The position numbers and the translations under genes are program-made. The notes beneath the pieces are model-generated. The model was not told the origin of the DNA, did no database searches, and was given only the letters and a program-made list of their open reading frames with translations. Source: VRUE01 sp963817945 (lineage in GTDB: Bacteria > Actinomycetota > Thermoleophilia > Solirubrobacterales > 70-9). From it: a stretch of 64,000 bases of DNA. The stretch spans positions 310,001 to 374,000 of the forward strand of contig CAWFQH010000004.1 in assembly GCA_963817945.1 (NCBI GenBank), in the 5' to 3' direction. Below, piece after piece: positions 24,776-33,899 of the stretch (within the stretch, counting starts at the first letter, position 1; each line of letters starts with the position of its first letter).

Positions 24776-27010
24776 ATGAGCATGTTCGAAGTTAGCCGCG
24801 TTTCGGCGGAGGTCGGCGAGGACCAGATCTCCTTTGAGACGGGCAAGCTAGCCAGGCAGGCGAGCGGCGCCGTCGTCGTCCAGTCGGGCGAGACGATGGT
24901 GCTCTGCACCGCGACGATGGGCAACCTGCGCGACGTCGACTTCCTGCCCCTCACCGTAGACGTCGAGGAGCGGATGTACGCGGCGGGCAAGATCCCCGGC
25001 TCGTTCTTCCGCCGCGAGGGCCGGTCCGGCGAGAAGGCCACCCTGACCGCGCGGATGATCGACCGCCCGATCCGTCCCCTCTTCCCGAAGGGCTGGCACT
25101 ACGAGACCCAGCTCGTCGCCACCCCGCTCTCCGTGGACCACGTCCACCCCTACGACATCCTTGCGATGAACGGCGCCTCGGCGGCACTGGCGATCTCGCC
25201 GGTCCCCGTCGCCGCGCACGTCGGCGCCGTCCGGATCGGCAAGCTGGAGGGCGACTTCGTCGTCAACCCGCCCGAGGAGACCCTCGAGGAACTGGAGCTG
25301 GACCTGATCGTCGCCGGCACCGATGAGGCGATTCTGATGGTCGAGGCGGGTGCCGACGGCGTCACCGAGGCCGAGATCCTCGACGCCCTCGACATCGCTC
25401 ACAGCGAGATCAAGAAGCTCTGCGCCGCGATGAGCGAGCTGGCCGAGAAAGCCGGCAAGGAGAAGCTCGAGGTCGAGGTGCCGCAGATCGACGAGAGCCT
25501 GATCGAGGAGATTCGTTCTTCCCATGACCAGGCCCTGGTCGACGCGATCGCCACGGAGGGCAAGCTCGAGCGCTACGAGGCGATCGACAAGGTCAAGGAC
25601 GAGGTCGTCGGCAAGTACGCACTCGCCGACGACGACGGCGAGGTCGACGAGGAGCGAGTGGCAGAAGTAAAGGCCGCCTTCGCCTCGATCGAGAAGGACA
25701 CGATCCGCAAGGCGATCGCCGTTGACAAGAAGCGGCCCGACGGGCGCGCCAAGGACGAGATCCGGCCGATCGAGTGCGAGGTCGACATCTCTCCCCGCGT
25801 ACACGGCTCAGCCCTCTTTACGCGTGGGGAGACGCAGATCCTCTCCAATGTCGCGCTGGGCACGACGCGGATGGACATGCGGCTCGACACGCTCGGGCTG
25901 CAGACCACGAAGCGCTTCTGGCATCACTACAACTTCCCGCCCTTCTCGGTCGGGGAGGCCGGTTTCATGCGCGGCCCGAAGCGTCGCGACATCGGCCACG
26001 GCGCGCTCGCCGAGCGCGCCCTGGAGCCCTCGATTCCCGACGAAGAGAGCTTCCCGTATGTGTTGCGGGTCGTCTCCGAGACGTTGGAGTCGAACGGGTC
26101 CTCTTCGATGGGCTCGGTGTGCGCTTCGTCGATGGCCCTGCAGGCGGCCGGGGTCCCGGTCACCGCACCGGTTGCCGGTGTCGCCATGGGGCTGATCAAG
26201 GAGGGCGACGACTACGTGGTCCTCACCGACATCGCCGGCGTCGAGGACCACCTCGGCGACATGGACTTCAAGGTCGCCGGTACCAAGGACGGGATAACCG
26301 CCCTGCAGATGGACATCAAGATCACCGGCGTCACCTTCGACATCCTGCGCGATGCGCTGGCACAGGCCAACGAGGGCCGGCAGTTCATCCTCGGCAAGAT
26401 GGCCGAGGCGATCGACGGCCCGCGCGAGATGCTCTCCCAGCACGCGCCGCGGATCGAGGCGATCAAGATCGACCCCGAGAAGATCGGCGCCGTGATCGGC
26501 AAAGGCGGCGAAACCATCCGCGCCCTCTGCGAGGAGTTCGAAGCGGAGATCGACGTCGAAGACGACGGCACGGTGCGGATCTACGCCCCGACCGGCGAAC
26601 TGGTTGAAGCCTGCGTGGCGAGGATCGAGTCGATGACCAAGGAGGCCGAGGTCGGCGATCGCTACAACGCCGCCAAGGTCGTCAAGACGACCACCTTCGG
26701 CGCCTTCGTCGAGCTGGTCAAAGGCACCGACGGCCTGCTCCACATCTCCAACGTGAAGCCGGGCGAGCGGGTCGACTCCGTCGACGACGTGCTCACCTCC
26801 GGGGACGTGATCGACGTCACCGTGGTCGAGGTCGACCGCGAGCGCGGTCGCATCGGCCTGCGCCTCTCCGATGACCCGTCTGTGGCTGGCAAATCGCCGG
26901 AGGAGCTGGCCGCGGTCGGCTCCGGCGACGGCGGCCGGTCGAGCCGCAACGGCGGCGACCGGGGCGGCAGTCGCGGCGGCGGGCGCCGGCGCGAGCGTGA
27001 GCGCCGCTAG
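24776..27010 (+). CDS. pnp: Polynucleotide phosphorylase / GPSI
   Basis: 744 aa. It degrades RNA 3'-5' phosphorolytically and can add tails. The two RNase PH cores are present (SGETMVLCTATMG... in the first; FTRGETQILSNVALGTTRMDM and the FPPFSVGEAGFMRGPKRRDIGHG segment in the second). KH (IGAVIGKGGETIRALCEE) and S1 (GDRYNAAKVVKTTTFGAFVELVKGTDGLLHIS) domains follow, with a final Gly-Arg-rich tail. A GGAGG ribosome binding site fixes ATG 24776. Confidence 0.97.
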   Translation: MSMFEVSRVSAEVGEDQISFETGKLARQASGAVVVQSGETMVLCTATMGNLRDVDFLPLTVDVEERMYAAGKIPGSFFRREGRSGEKATLTARMIDRPIRPLFPKGWHYETQLVATPLSVDHVHPYDILAMNGASAALAISPVPVAAHVGAVRIGKLEGDFVVNPPEETLEELELDLIVAGTDEAILMVEAGADGVTEAEILDALDIAHSEIKKLCAAMSELAEKAGKEKLEVEVPQIDESLIEEIRSSHDQALVDAIATEGKLERYEAIDKVKDEVVGKYALADDDGEVDEERVAEVKAAFASIEKDTIRKAIAVDKKRPDGRAKDEIRPIECEVDISPRVHGSALFTRGETQILSNVALGTTRMDMRLDTLGLQTTKRFWHHYNFPPFSVGEAGFMRGPKRRDIGHGALAERALEPSIPDEESFPYVLRVVSETLESNGSSSMGSVCASSMALQAAGVPVTAPVAGVAMGLIKEGDDYVVLTDIAGVEDHLGDMDFKVAGTKDGITALQMDIKITGVTFDILRDALAQANEGRQFILGKMAEAIDGPREMLSQHAPRIEAIKIDPEKIGAVIGKGGETIRALCEEFEAEIDVEDDGTVRIYAPTGELVEACVARIESMTKEAEVGDRYNAAKVVKTTTFGAFVELVKGTDGLLHISNVKPGERVDSVDDVLTSGDVIDVTVVEVDRERGRIGLRLSDDPSVAGKSPEELAAVGSGDGGRSSRNGGDRGGSRGGGRRRERERR

Positions 27011-27046
27011 GCATTGAGCGCAGCAAGGCGGAACATAGGCTGCGCG

Positions 27047-27090
27047 CTGTGCCGCCCTCGAGGAATCAGATCGTGACGAGGGCGGCACAG
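27047..27090 (+). repeat. Family III hairpin, copy 2 (start of the M16 peptidase gene)
   Basis: CTGTGCCGCCCTCG and CGAGGGCGGCACAG are perfect 14-bp complements around the 16-nt loop AGGAATCAGATCGTGA. The loop differs from that of the hairpin at 11417 at only four positions (consensus ARGAATCAGATYGYGA), while the stems share nothing. The proposed start codon of the peptidase gene lies within the left arm. Confidence 0.75.
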
Positions 27091-28347
27091 TGCTCACAGC
27101 TTGGCTCGGGCGTCCGGGTCGTGACCGAGGAGGTCCCCTCGGTCCGCTCCGTAGCGCTCGGGCTCTGGGTTCGCACCGGATCGCGCAACGAGACGCCGGC
27201 CCAGGCCGGCGTCTCGCACTTCCTCGAGCACCTGCTGTTCAAGGGCACCGAGCGCTTCTCGGCGATCGAGATCTCCGAGCGCTTCGACGGGCTCGGTGCC
27301 TCGGTCAACGCCGCCACCGGCAAGGAGACGACCCACCTTTATGCCCGCTTCCTCGACGAGCACACCGAGGAGGTCTTCGACCTGCTCGCGGAAATGCTGT
27401 TGGCGCCGACCTATCCGGAAGTCGACTCCGAGCGCGAGGTCGTGCTGGAGGAGATCGCGATGTACGAGGACGAGCCGCAGGATCGTGTCCACGACGTCCT
27501 CGCCGACGCCGTCTTTGGCGGCCATCCGTTGGGGCGGCGAGTCTTGGGCGAGGCAGAGGTCATCGCCTCGATCCCGGTGCCCGCCATCGACTCCTACCAC
27601 CGCCAGCGCTACACCGGCGCCAACATCGTCGTCGGCGCCGCCGGGCACCTCGAGCACGAGCGGATCGTGGCGCTGGCCGAGCGCCTCTTTTCGCCCTCCC
27701 CGGGTGGAAACGGCGCCGCGCCGGCGCAGCTGGATGGCAGCGCGCGGCTCAGCTTCTATCCCAAGGACACCGAGCAGTACCACATCTGCTTTGGCGCACC
27801 GGGAATCGTCCGCGAGGACGAGCGCCGCTACGGCCTCGCCGTCCTCGACTCGATCTTTGGCGGCTCGACCTCCTCCCGCCTCTTTAGCGAGGTGCGCGAG
27901 AAGCGCGGCCTCGCCTACTCGGTCGGGTCCTACAACGAGCAGTACACCGACTCGGGTCTGGTAGCGACCTACGTGGGCACTCGCGAGGACAACGTCGAGG
28001 AGGCCTGCGCGGTGATCGGGACCGAGCTGGAGCGCCTGCGTTCGGAGCCGGTTTCCGGCGAGGAGCTCTCCCGGGCAAAGGAGAACGTCAAGGGCCGGCT
28101 CGTCCTCTCCTCGGAGTCAACCGCGGCGCGGATGACCCGGATCTCGCGGGCCACCCTGTTCGGGCTGCCAATCGAAAGCCTCGACGGGATGCTGGCCAAG
28201 GTCGACGCGGTCACCATCGAGCAGTTGAGCGAGCTCGCCGCCGAGCTCTACCGACCCGAGCGCCTCTCCGCCGCCTGCGTCGGCCGCGACGAGGCCTGCT
28301 TCCGGAAGGCGCTGGCGCCGGTGAGCGAAAGTCTGGCGGCAGCGTGA
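27049..28347 (+). CDS. M16 family zinc peptidase (PepR-type processing protease)
   Basis: 432 aa. The inverzincin motif HFLEH is followed by the distal Glu in EREVVLEEI, forming the HxxEH...E zinc site. The C-terminal half (YHICFGAPGI, GGSTSSRLFSEVREKRGLAYSVGSY) is the R/Y-containing domain. The order pnp-M16-dapB is the conserved actinobacterial arrangement. The first 15 or so residues from GTG 27049 are translated from the Family III hairpin; GTG 27073 within its loop is an equally possible start and would give a more usual N-terminus. Natural substrates are not known. Confidence 0.92.
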   Translation: MPPSRNQIVTRAAQCSQLGSGVRVVTEEVPSVRSVALGLWVRTGSRNETPAQAGVSHFLEHLLFKGTERFSAIEISERFDGLGASVNAATGKETTHLYARFLDEHTEEVFDLLAEMLLAPTYPEVDSEREVVLEEIAMYEDEPQDRVHDVLADAVFGGHPLGRRVLGEAEVIASIPVPAIDSYHRQRYTGANIVVGAAGHLEHERIVALAERLFSPSPGGNGAAPAQLDGSARLSFYPKDTEQYHICFGAPGIVREDERRYGLAVLDSIFGGSTSSRLFSEVREKRGLAYSVGSYNEQYTDSGLVATYVGTREDNVEEACAVIGTELERLRSEPVSGEELSRAKENVKGRLVLSSESTAARMTRISRATLFGLPIESLDGMLAKVDAVTIEQLSELAAELYRPERLSAACVGRDEACFRKALAPVSESLAAA

Positions 28348-29009
28348 TCCGCGTGGTCGTCGCCGGGGCGGCGGGGCGGATGGGCGCGACCGTCTGCGAA
28401 GCCGTCGAGGGCGCCGAGGGCACGGAGCTGGCGGCCAAGGCCGATCCGGCGTTCGGCGTCGAGCTCGCCGACGCATTGGACGATGCCGACGTCGTCGTCG
28501 ATTTCAGCACGCCGGACGCCGCGCTTGGCAACGTCCGCGCCTGCCTCGGGGCCGGCGTCCACGTCGTCGTCGGCACTACCGGCTTCGACCTCGAGGCCGC
28601 CCGAACGCTGGCCGAGAGCGCCTCGGCCAACTGCTTCGTCGCCCCCAACTTCGCGATCGGCGCCGTGCTCCTGATGCAGGCGTCCCAGCTCGCTGCCCGT
28701 CACATGCCCGAGTGCGAGATCGTCGAGCTGCACCACGACCGCAAGCTCGACGCCCCCTCGGGGACGGCCAAGCGCACGGCCGAGCTGATCCGGGAGGCCG
28801 GCGGCAACGTCCACGAGCCGATCCACTCGGTGCGCCTGCCCGGCCTCGTGGCGCACCAGGAGGTCATCTTCGGCGGCGAGGGACAGACGCTCTCCCTGCG
28901 CCACGACTCGATCGACCGCCGCTCCTTCATGCCGGGCGTACTGCTGGCGGTTCGCCGGGTCGCCGATCTGCCCGACCGCTTCACCGTCGGCCTCGAGAAG
29001 CTGCTGTAG
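28344..29009 (+). CDS. dapB: 4-hydroxy-tetrahydrodipicolinate reductase
   Basis: 221 aa, slightly short for the family. It reduces the product of DapA with NAD(P)H in lysine and diaminopimelate synthesis. The nucleotide fold is VVVAGAAGRMGATVCEAV; VVGTTGF, the catalytic ELHHDRKLDAPSGTA and the HQEVIFGGEGQTLSLRHDS segment are conserved. GTG 28344 overlaps the peptidase stop by 4 nt. Confidence 0.96.
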   Translation: MIRVVVAGAAGRMGATVCEAVEGAEGTELAAKADPAFGVELADALDDADVVVDFSTPDAALGNVRACLGAGVHVVVGTTGFDLEAARTLAESASANCFVAPNFAIGAVLLMQASQLAARHMPECEIVELHHDRKLDAPSGTAKRTAELIREAGGNVHEPIHSVRLPGLVAHQEVIFGGEGQTLSLRHDSIDRRSFMPGVLLAVRRVADLPDRFTVGLEKLL

Positions 29010-29023
29010 ATAGCCTGCGGCCG

Positions 29024-29896
29024 ATGACTCAGATCCAAGGGGTACTGACGGCGATGGCGACGCCCTTCGAGACGGGGGGCGCCGTCGACGAGGCGGCCGC
29101 CAGGCGGCTGGCTCGATACCTGATCGAGCACGGCTCGCACGGGGTCGTCGTCGCCGGCTCGACCGGCGAGGCGGCGACGCTCGACGACGAGGAGCACATC
29201 TCGCTGCTGCGGGCCGTCATCGACGAGATCGGTAGCGAGGCGACGGTCGTCTGTGGCACCGGGACCAACGACACCCGCCACTCGATCGAGCTGACCAAGG
29301 CTGCTGCCGAGGCCGGCGCCGACGGCGCGCTGGTCGTCACGCCCTACTACAACAAGCCGATTTTTCCCGGCATCCTCGGCCACTTCGAAGCGATAGCTGA
29401 CGCGGTCCCCGGCCTGCCGTTGATCGCTTACAACATCCCCTCACGGGTGGTGATCAACGTCAGCCCCGCTGAGCTCGCGGAGCTGGCCAAGATCGACAGC
29501 GTTGTCGCCGTCAAGCAGGCCAACAACGACGACCTCGAACCGATTGAGGGCATGGCCCTGCTGGCTGGCAACGACGACATCTTCCTGCGCACGCTCGAAT
29601 TGGGTGGGGCGGGCGGCATCCTCGTTGCCTCGCACCTGGTCGGCGAGGGGATGCGCGAGATCTGGGACGCCGCCCAGGCCGGCGACCTAGAGCGAGCCCG
29701 TGAGATTGACGCCAAGCTGCGGCCTGCCTACGACGTGATGGGCTTCGTCACCAACCCGATTCCGCTGAAGGCGGCGCTGGAGATGACCGGGTTGATCCCC
29801 CATGGGGGTCTGCGACTGCCCCTGTTCGAGCTCAACGCAGACCAGCGCACCACCGTGCGCGAGGCGCTCGACGCGGCCGGCGTCGCGGTGAACTGA
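29024..29896 (+). CDS. dapA: 4-hydroxy-tetrahydrodipicolinate synthase
   Basis: 290 aa. It condenses pyruvate and aspartate semialdehyde. The Schiff-base lysine is in VAVKQAN and the catalytic Tyr in VTPYYNKP; GSTGEAATL is the pyruvate-binding loop. ATG 29024 is set by the normal length, and a TAGCCT hexamer at 29011-29016 leaves 7 nt to it, so a leaderless start inside the operon is possible. It works with the adjacent dapB to feed diaminopimelate into the cell wall. Confidence 0.96.
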   Translation: MTQIQGVLTAMATPFETGGAVDEAAARRLARYLIEHGSHGVVVAGSTGEAATLDDEEHISLLRAVIDEIGSEATVVCGTGTNDTRHSIELTKAAAEAGADGALVVTPYYNKPIFPGILGHFEAIADAVPGLPLIAYNIPSRVVINVSPAELAELAKIDSVVAVKQANNDDLEPIEGMALLAGNDDIFLRTLELGGAGGILVASHLVGEGMREIWDAAQAGDLERAREIDAKLRPAYDVMGFVTNPIPLKAALEMTGLIPHGGLRLPLFELNADQRTTVREALDAAGVAVN

Positions 29897-29900
29897 GCGG

Positions 29901-31565
29901 ATGAGCACTCCAAAGCTGCGCGTGCTGCCGCTCGGCGGCCTGGGCGAGATAGGCAAGAACATGACGGTGATCGAGTACGGCGGCCGGATCGTCGTCATCG
30001 ACACCGGCCTGATGTTCCCGACTGCGGAGATGCTCGGGATCGATCTCGTCCTGCCCGACTTCTCTTACCTGCGCGATCGCGCCGCCGACATCGAGGCGAT
30101 CGTCCTCACCCACGGGCACGAGGACCACGTCGGCGCTCTGCCCTACGTCCTGCGCGAGATCGGCATGCCGCCGGTCATCTACGGCGGTCTGCTCACCGTC
30201 GGCATGGTCCGCTCCAAGCTCGACGAGCACAAGCTCGGCGACGCCCCGCTGCAGGAGCTGCCGGCCGGCCAGAAAGTTCAGGCCGGCCCCTTCGAGCTGG
30301 AGCTGGTCCACCTCTCGCACTCGATTCCCGACGCCCGTGGGGTCATCGTCGGCACCGAGCTAGGCAAGGTTCTGATGACCGGCGACTACAAGTTCGATCA
30401 AACCCCGGTCGACGGCCGGCCCGCCGACGTCTCGCGGCTGGCCGAGCTCGGCCGCGAAGGGCTGGTGCTGCTCTGCGGCGACTCGACTAACGCCGACCGA
30501 CCCGGGATCGCGCCGTCGGAGTCGAGCGTCGGCCCGGCTCTCCTGGACACCTTCGCCGACTGCAAGGGCCGCGTCATCGTCACCTCCTTCGCCTCCAACA
30601 TCCACCGCGTCCAGCAGGTGATCGACGCCGCCATCGAGCTCGACCGGCGCGTCGCCCTAGTCGGGCGCTCGATGCGCAAGAACTTCAACATCGCCTCCAA
30701 CCTGGGTATCGCCAACGCGCCCTCCGGCCTCTTCATCCAGCCGCGCGAGATCGAGGACTTCCCCGACGAGAAGGTGGTCGTGATCTCGACCGGCAGCCAG
30801 GGCGAGCCGCTCTCGGCGCTGCGGCGGATGGCCAACAACGACCACCGCGACGTCGAGCTGCACTCCGGCGACACGGTGGTTTTCTCGGCGACGCCCGTGC
30901 CGGGTAACGAGCGTGCGGTCAACGAAACGATCGACCGCATCTATGAGATCGGGGCGACGGTGGTAACGGCGCAGGACGCGCCGATCCACGCTTCCGGCCA
31001 CGGTTGGCAGGAGGAGCTGAAGCTGATGATCAACCTGACCCGGCCGCGCTACGTGTTGCCGGTGCATGGCGATCACAAGCGATTGCGCCTACACGCGGAG
31101 CTTGCGCACTCAGTGGGGATCGATCCAGAGTGCGTCTTCCAGGGCCGCAACGGGTTGCCGCTGGAGCTGGATGGGGCCGGGGCCCGCTTCGGGCAGGACG
31201 TCCACGCCGGCGTCATCTTCGTCGATGGCGTCAACGTCGGCGAGCCGGACGACGTCGCCCTGCGCGACCGGCGCGAAATCTCCGCCGATGGCATCTTCAT
31301 CGTCGTCGCGACGGTTTCCTCGGACGACCGCAGCGTCGTCGCCGACCCCGAGGTGATCTTCCGCGGCGTTGCCTTCCTCGAGGAGGCCGGGGAGCTGGTC
31401 GAGGACCTGCAGGACGTCGTCGAGGACTCGCTGGAGGAGGCCGCTGAGGCCGGCCGACGCGAGGTCCACCTGATCCAAGAAGACTTGCACGATGCGATCG
31501 CGCAATTGGTCTACGAGCGGTTGCGGCGGCGGCCGATGATTCTCCCGGTCGTGGTGGAGGTCTAG
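29901..31565 (+). CDS. rnj: Ribonuclease J
   Basis: 554 aa. It is a 5'-3' exo- and endoribonuclease of the beta-CASP metallo-beta-lactamase group. The metal motif is LTHGHEDHVGALPYVLRE (about residues 69-86), with LMTGDYKFD and GDSTNADRPG. The beta-CASP HASGHGWQEELKLMINLTRPRYVLPVHGDHKRL is near residue 360, and a C-terminal domain follows. It closes the pnp-M16-dapB-dapA-rnj run, placing the two main exoribonucleases in one cluster. Its TAG and the stop codon of the convergent kinase gene overlap in a single CTAG. Confidence 0.97.
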   Translation: MSTPKLRVLPLGGLGEIGKNMTVIEYGGRIVVIDTGLMFPTAEMLGIDLVLPDFSYLRDRAADIEAIVLTHGHEDHVGALPYVLREIGMPPVIYGGLLTVGMVRSKLDEHKLGDAPLQELPAGQKVQAGPFELELVHLSHSIPDARGVIVGTELGKVLMTGDYKFDQTPVDGRPADVSRLAELGREGLVLLCGDSTNADRPGIAPSESSVGPALLDTFADCKGRVIVTSFASNIHRVQQVIDAAIELDRRVALVGRSMRKNFNIASNLGIANAPSGLFIQPREIEDFPDEKVVVISTGSQGEPLSALRRMANNDHRDVELHSGDTVVFSATPVPGNERAVNETIDRIYEIGATVVTAQDAPIHASGHGWQEELKLMINLTRPRYVLPVHGDHKRLRLHAELAHSVGIDPECVFQGRNGLPLELDGAGARFGQDVHAGVIFVDGVNVGEPDDVALRDRREISADGIFIVVATVSSDDRSVVADPEVIFRGVAFLEEAGELVEDLQDVVEDSLEEAAEAGRREVHLIQEDLHDAIAQLVYERLRRRPMILPVVVEV

Positions 31566-33136
31566 GAGCGCCCCGGCCGGCGGGTCCTGTCGCGGGACTG
31601 GGATCCTCGTCCTCGCAGGCTGCGGGCGAGGACCCCAGATCCCGCGCCACCCGCCGGAGGGGTCGAATCCGAGTGCTCGCCACTCACGGACTCAGCTGCC
31701 GAGTTGACCGACTGCGCGGTCGCCGATTTAGCTTGCGGAACCCGAACGCGGAAGAGGGCGCCGCCGAGCTCTGAGTCAGCAACTTCGGCGCGGCCGCCGT
31801 GGGAGGTGGCTACGGCTTTGACGATTGCCAGGCCGAGGCCGCTGCCGCCGCCGACCGCGGTGTCGGCCGGGCCGTCGCCGCGGACGAAGCGGTCGAAGAC
31901 CTGGGCGCGGAGATTGGGGGGGACGCCGGGACCGTCGTCGGCGACTTCGAGGAAGGCTTGGTCGCCGACGGAGCGGAGGCGTAGCTCGATGGTTGATCCG
32001 GGAGGCGTGTGGCGCACCGCGTTGTCGAGCAGGTTGAGCACCATCCGGTGCAGTTCGTCGGGGTTGCCGTCGAGCGGCAGCGGGCGGTCATTCTCTATCC
32101 GCAGCTGCCGTTCGCCGACCGTCGGCGCGATCTCGGCAGCGGCCTGGCCGGCAACGTCGGCGAGGTCGCAGCGGGTGCGGGCGGCGATCCGCCCCGCGTC
32201 GGCGCGGGCGAGCAGCAGCAGGTCGCCGACGAGCCGGGTCATCCGACCCGAGGACCGCAGCGCCGAGTTCACCATCGCCCGCTCGTCTTCGCTCTCTGGC
32301 TCGCGCTCGAGCGCCGCCTGCAACAGCTCCAGGTTGGCGACGATGCTGGTCAGCGGCGTGCGCAGCTCATGCGAGGCGTCGGCGACGAACTCGCGCTGGC
32401 GGCGCAGGGCTGTCTCGCGGTCCGCCCGCGCGGCGTCGAGCGAGCGCAGCATCTGCTCCAGCGTCCTCGTCAGCTCGCCGACCTCGTCTTCGGCGCGGGG
32501 CTCCGGCATGTGGCGTGAGGAATCGCCGGTGGCGGCGATCCCGCGGGCGGTAGCCGTCAGGCTCGCAATCGGCCGCATCGCCCGGCCCGCCACGGCCGCA
32601 CCGGCGAAGCTCGCCAGCAACGTTCCACCGAGCACGCCAGCGGCGATGAACAGCCAGAGCCGCTCGATCGTGGCGTCGAGGTGGCCGACGCTGCGGGCGT
32701 ACTGGACGTAGCCGGTGAGGCTGCCTTCGCCGCCGCCGATCCGGGTCGTCGCCACCCGCATCCCGTCAATCTGACGCGTGCCTTCCTGCGGCGGACCAAG
32801 GTCGGCGGCGCCTTCATTTTGGGTCAGCAGCACACCTTCGGCGGTGAAGATACGGACGGTCGCGTCATTGGAGAGGGCGAAGTCGTCGAGACCGGGTCCT
32901 TCGGTTAGGTAGGAGCCGGTCGGGGTGTTGACGATCCGCAGTTCGGCGGCCAGGGTCTGGGCGGCGCCTTCGACCTCGCGGTTGAAGTCGCTGCGGATGC
33001 GCTGCGTCGCGACCTCACCGACCACGATCCCGAAGATCAGCAGGATGACGAGCGTGAGCGCGGCGGAGGTGGCGGCAAGCTGCCAGCGCAGCGGCCAGCC
33101 GGCGGGGTGGAGTCGGGTGCGGGTGCGGACGGCCAG
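31562..33136 (-). CDS. MprB-like sensor histidine kinase
   Basis: 524 aa if started at CTG 33136, or 487 aa from GTG 33025. The longer form is preferred because the 37 extra residues contain the first membrane helix (about LAATSAALTLVILLIFGIVVGEV) and AAGGAG lies 5 nt before the CTG. In order: TM1, an extracytoplasmic sensor region, TM2 (LFIAAGVLGGTLLASFAGAAVAG), HAMP, the phosphoacceptor His in FVADASHELRTPLTS, the N box NLLDNAVRHTPPG, and the G boxes VADDGPGVP and GGGSGLGLAIVKAV. The last 28 residues (GVLARSLRGRG...) are the translation of Family I copy A. It pairs with the regulator at 33139. Confidence 0.9.
   Translation of the reverse strand: MAVRTRTRLHPAGWPLRWQLAATSAALTLVILLIFGIVVGEVATQRIRSDFNREVEGAAQTLAAELRIVNTPTGSYLTEGPGLDDFALSNDATVRIFTAEGVLLTQNEGAADLGPPQEGTRQIDGMRVATTRIGGGEGSLTGYVQYARSVGHLDATIERLWLFIAAGVLGGTLLASFAGAAVAGRAMRPIASLTATARGIAATGDSSRHMPEPRAEDEVGELTRTLEQMLRSLDAARADRETALRRQREFVADASHELRTPLTSIVANLELLQAALEREPESEDERAMVNSALRSSGRMTRLVGDLLLLARADAGRIAARTRCDLADVAGQAAAEIAPTVGERQLRIENDRPLPLDGNPDELHRMVLNLLDNAVRHTPPGSTIELRLRSVGDQAFLEVADDGPGVPPNLRAQVFDRFVRGDGPADTAVGGGSGLGLAIVKAVATSHGGRAEVADSELGGALFRVRVPQAKSATAQSVNSAAESVSGEHSDSTPPAGGAGSGVLARSLRGRGSQSRDRTRRPGRS
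31571..31662 (+). repeat. Family I hairpin repeat, copy A (kinase 3' end)
   Basis: Outer arms CCGGCGGGT and ACCCGCCGG, further extended by CCCC/GGGG, enclose CCTGTCGCGGGACTGGGAT, then CCTCGTCCTCGCAGGCTGCG, and the right half ending GATCCCGCGCC. The middle stem pairs CTGGGATCCTCG with CGAGGACCCCAG at all but one position. Relative to copies B-D the middle stem sequence changes on both sides at once. It lies 6 nt after the rnj stop and forms the last codons of the kinase gene. Confidence 0.85.
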
Positions 33137-33138
33137 AG

Positions 33139-33834
33139 CTACTCCTTCAGCACGTAGCCCGCGCCCCGCTTGGTGTGTAGGAGCCGTGCCTCGCCGCCCT
33201 CCTCCAACTTGCGGCGGAGGTTGGAGATGAAGACGTCGATCGTGTTGGTCGGCGCCATCGGGTCGTAGCCCCAGACCTCGTCGAGTAGACGCTCGCGGGA
33301 GACGACCAGGCGCTCGTTGCGCATCAAGTGCTCGAGCAGCTCAAACTCGCGGTTGGTTAGCTCGACCTCCCGCTCGCCGCGGCGCACCTCGCGGCTGTCG
33401 GGGTTGAGGCTGAGGTCGCCGACCTGCAGGGAGGCGCTGCCGCGCGGCGGCCGGCGGCGCAGCAGCGCCCGGATCCGCGCCAGCAGCTCCCGTCGCTCGA
33501 AGGGCTTGACCAGGTAGTCGTCGGCGCCGCTGTCGAGGCCGTCGACCCGGTCCTCGGTCTCGGCGCGCGCGGTCAGCATCAGGATCGGTACGTCGCCCTC
33601 CTCTCGCAGCCGGCGGCAAACCTCGATTCCGTCCATACGCGGCAGCCCGAGGTCGAGGACCACCAGGTCCGGTGTGAAGCCGGTAGCGACATCGAGTGCC
33701 TCGACGCCGTCGGCGGCTGTGCGTACTTCGTAGCCCTCCGTGCGCAGCGAACGCCGCAGCACCTCGGCGATCTCCTCGTCGTCCTCGACGAGGAGGACTC
33801 GCCCTTCCGCGCTCCCGTTCTCCGTTGCTGCCAT
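33139..33834 (-). CDS. OmpR/PhoB-family response regulator (MprA-like)
   Basis: 231 aa. The receiver has the acidic pair in VLLVEDDEEIAEVL, the phosphoacceptor Asp in DLVVLDLGLPRMDG, Thr in LMLTARAET and Lys in DYLVKPFERRELLARI. The C-terminal winged helix carries VGDLSLNPDSREVRRG, LTNREFELLEHLM, WGYDP and the final HTKRGAGYVLKE. Its stop codon is followed within 3 nt by the kinase start, so the two are translated together. The divergent start region is shared with the lipoprotein gene upstream on the same strand, only 65 nt away. Confidence 0.95.
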   Translation of the reverse strand: MAATENGSAEGRVLLVEDDEEIAEVLRRSLRTEGYEVRTAADGVEALDVATGFTPDLVVLDLGLPRMDGIEVCRRLREEGDVPILMLTARAETEDRVDGLDSGADDYLVKPFERRELLARIRALLRRRPPRGSASLQVGDLSLNPDSREVRRGEREVELTNREFELLEHLMRNERLVVSRERLLDEVWGYDPMAPTNTIDVFISNLRRKLEEGGEARLLHTKRGAGYVLKE

Positions 33835-33899
33835 CGAGTCGATGGTAGCCCCGAAAATGCTTCGGTCGACCGGCTTTTAGCGGGAATTTAGGCGCGCCC

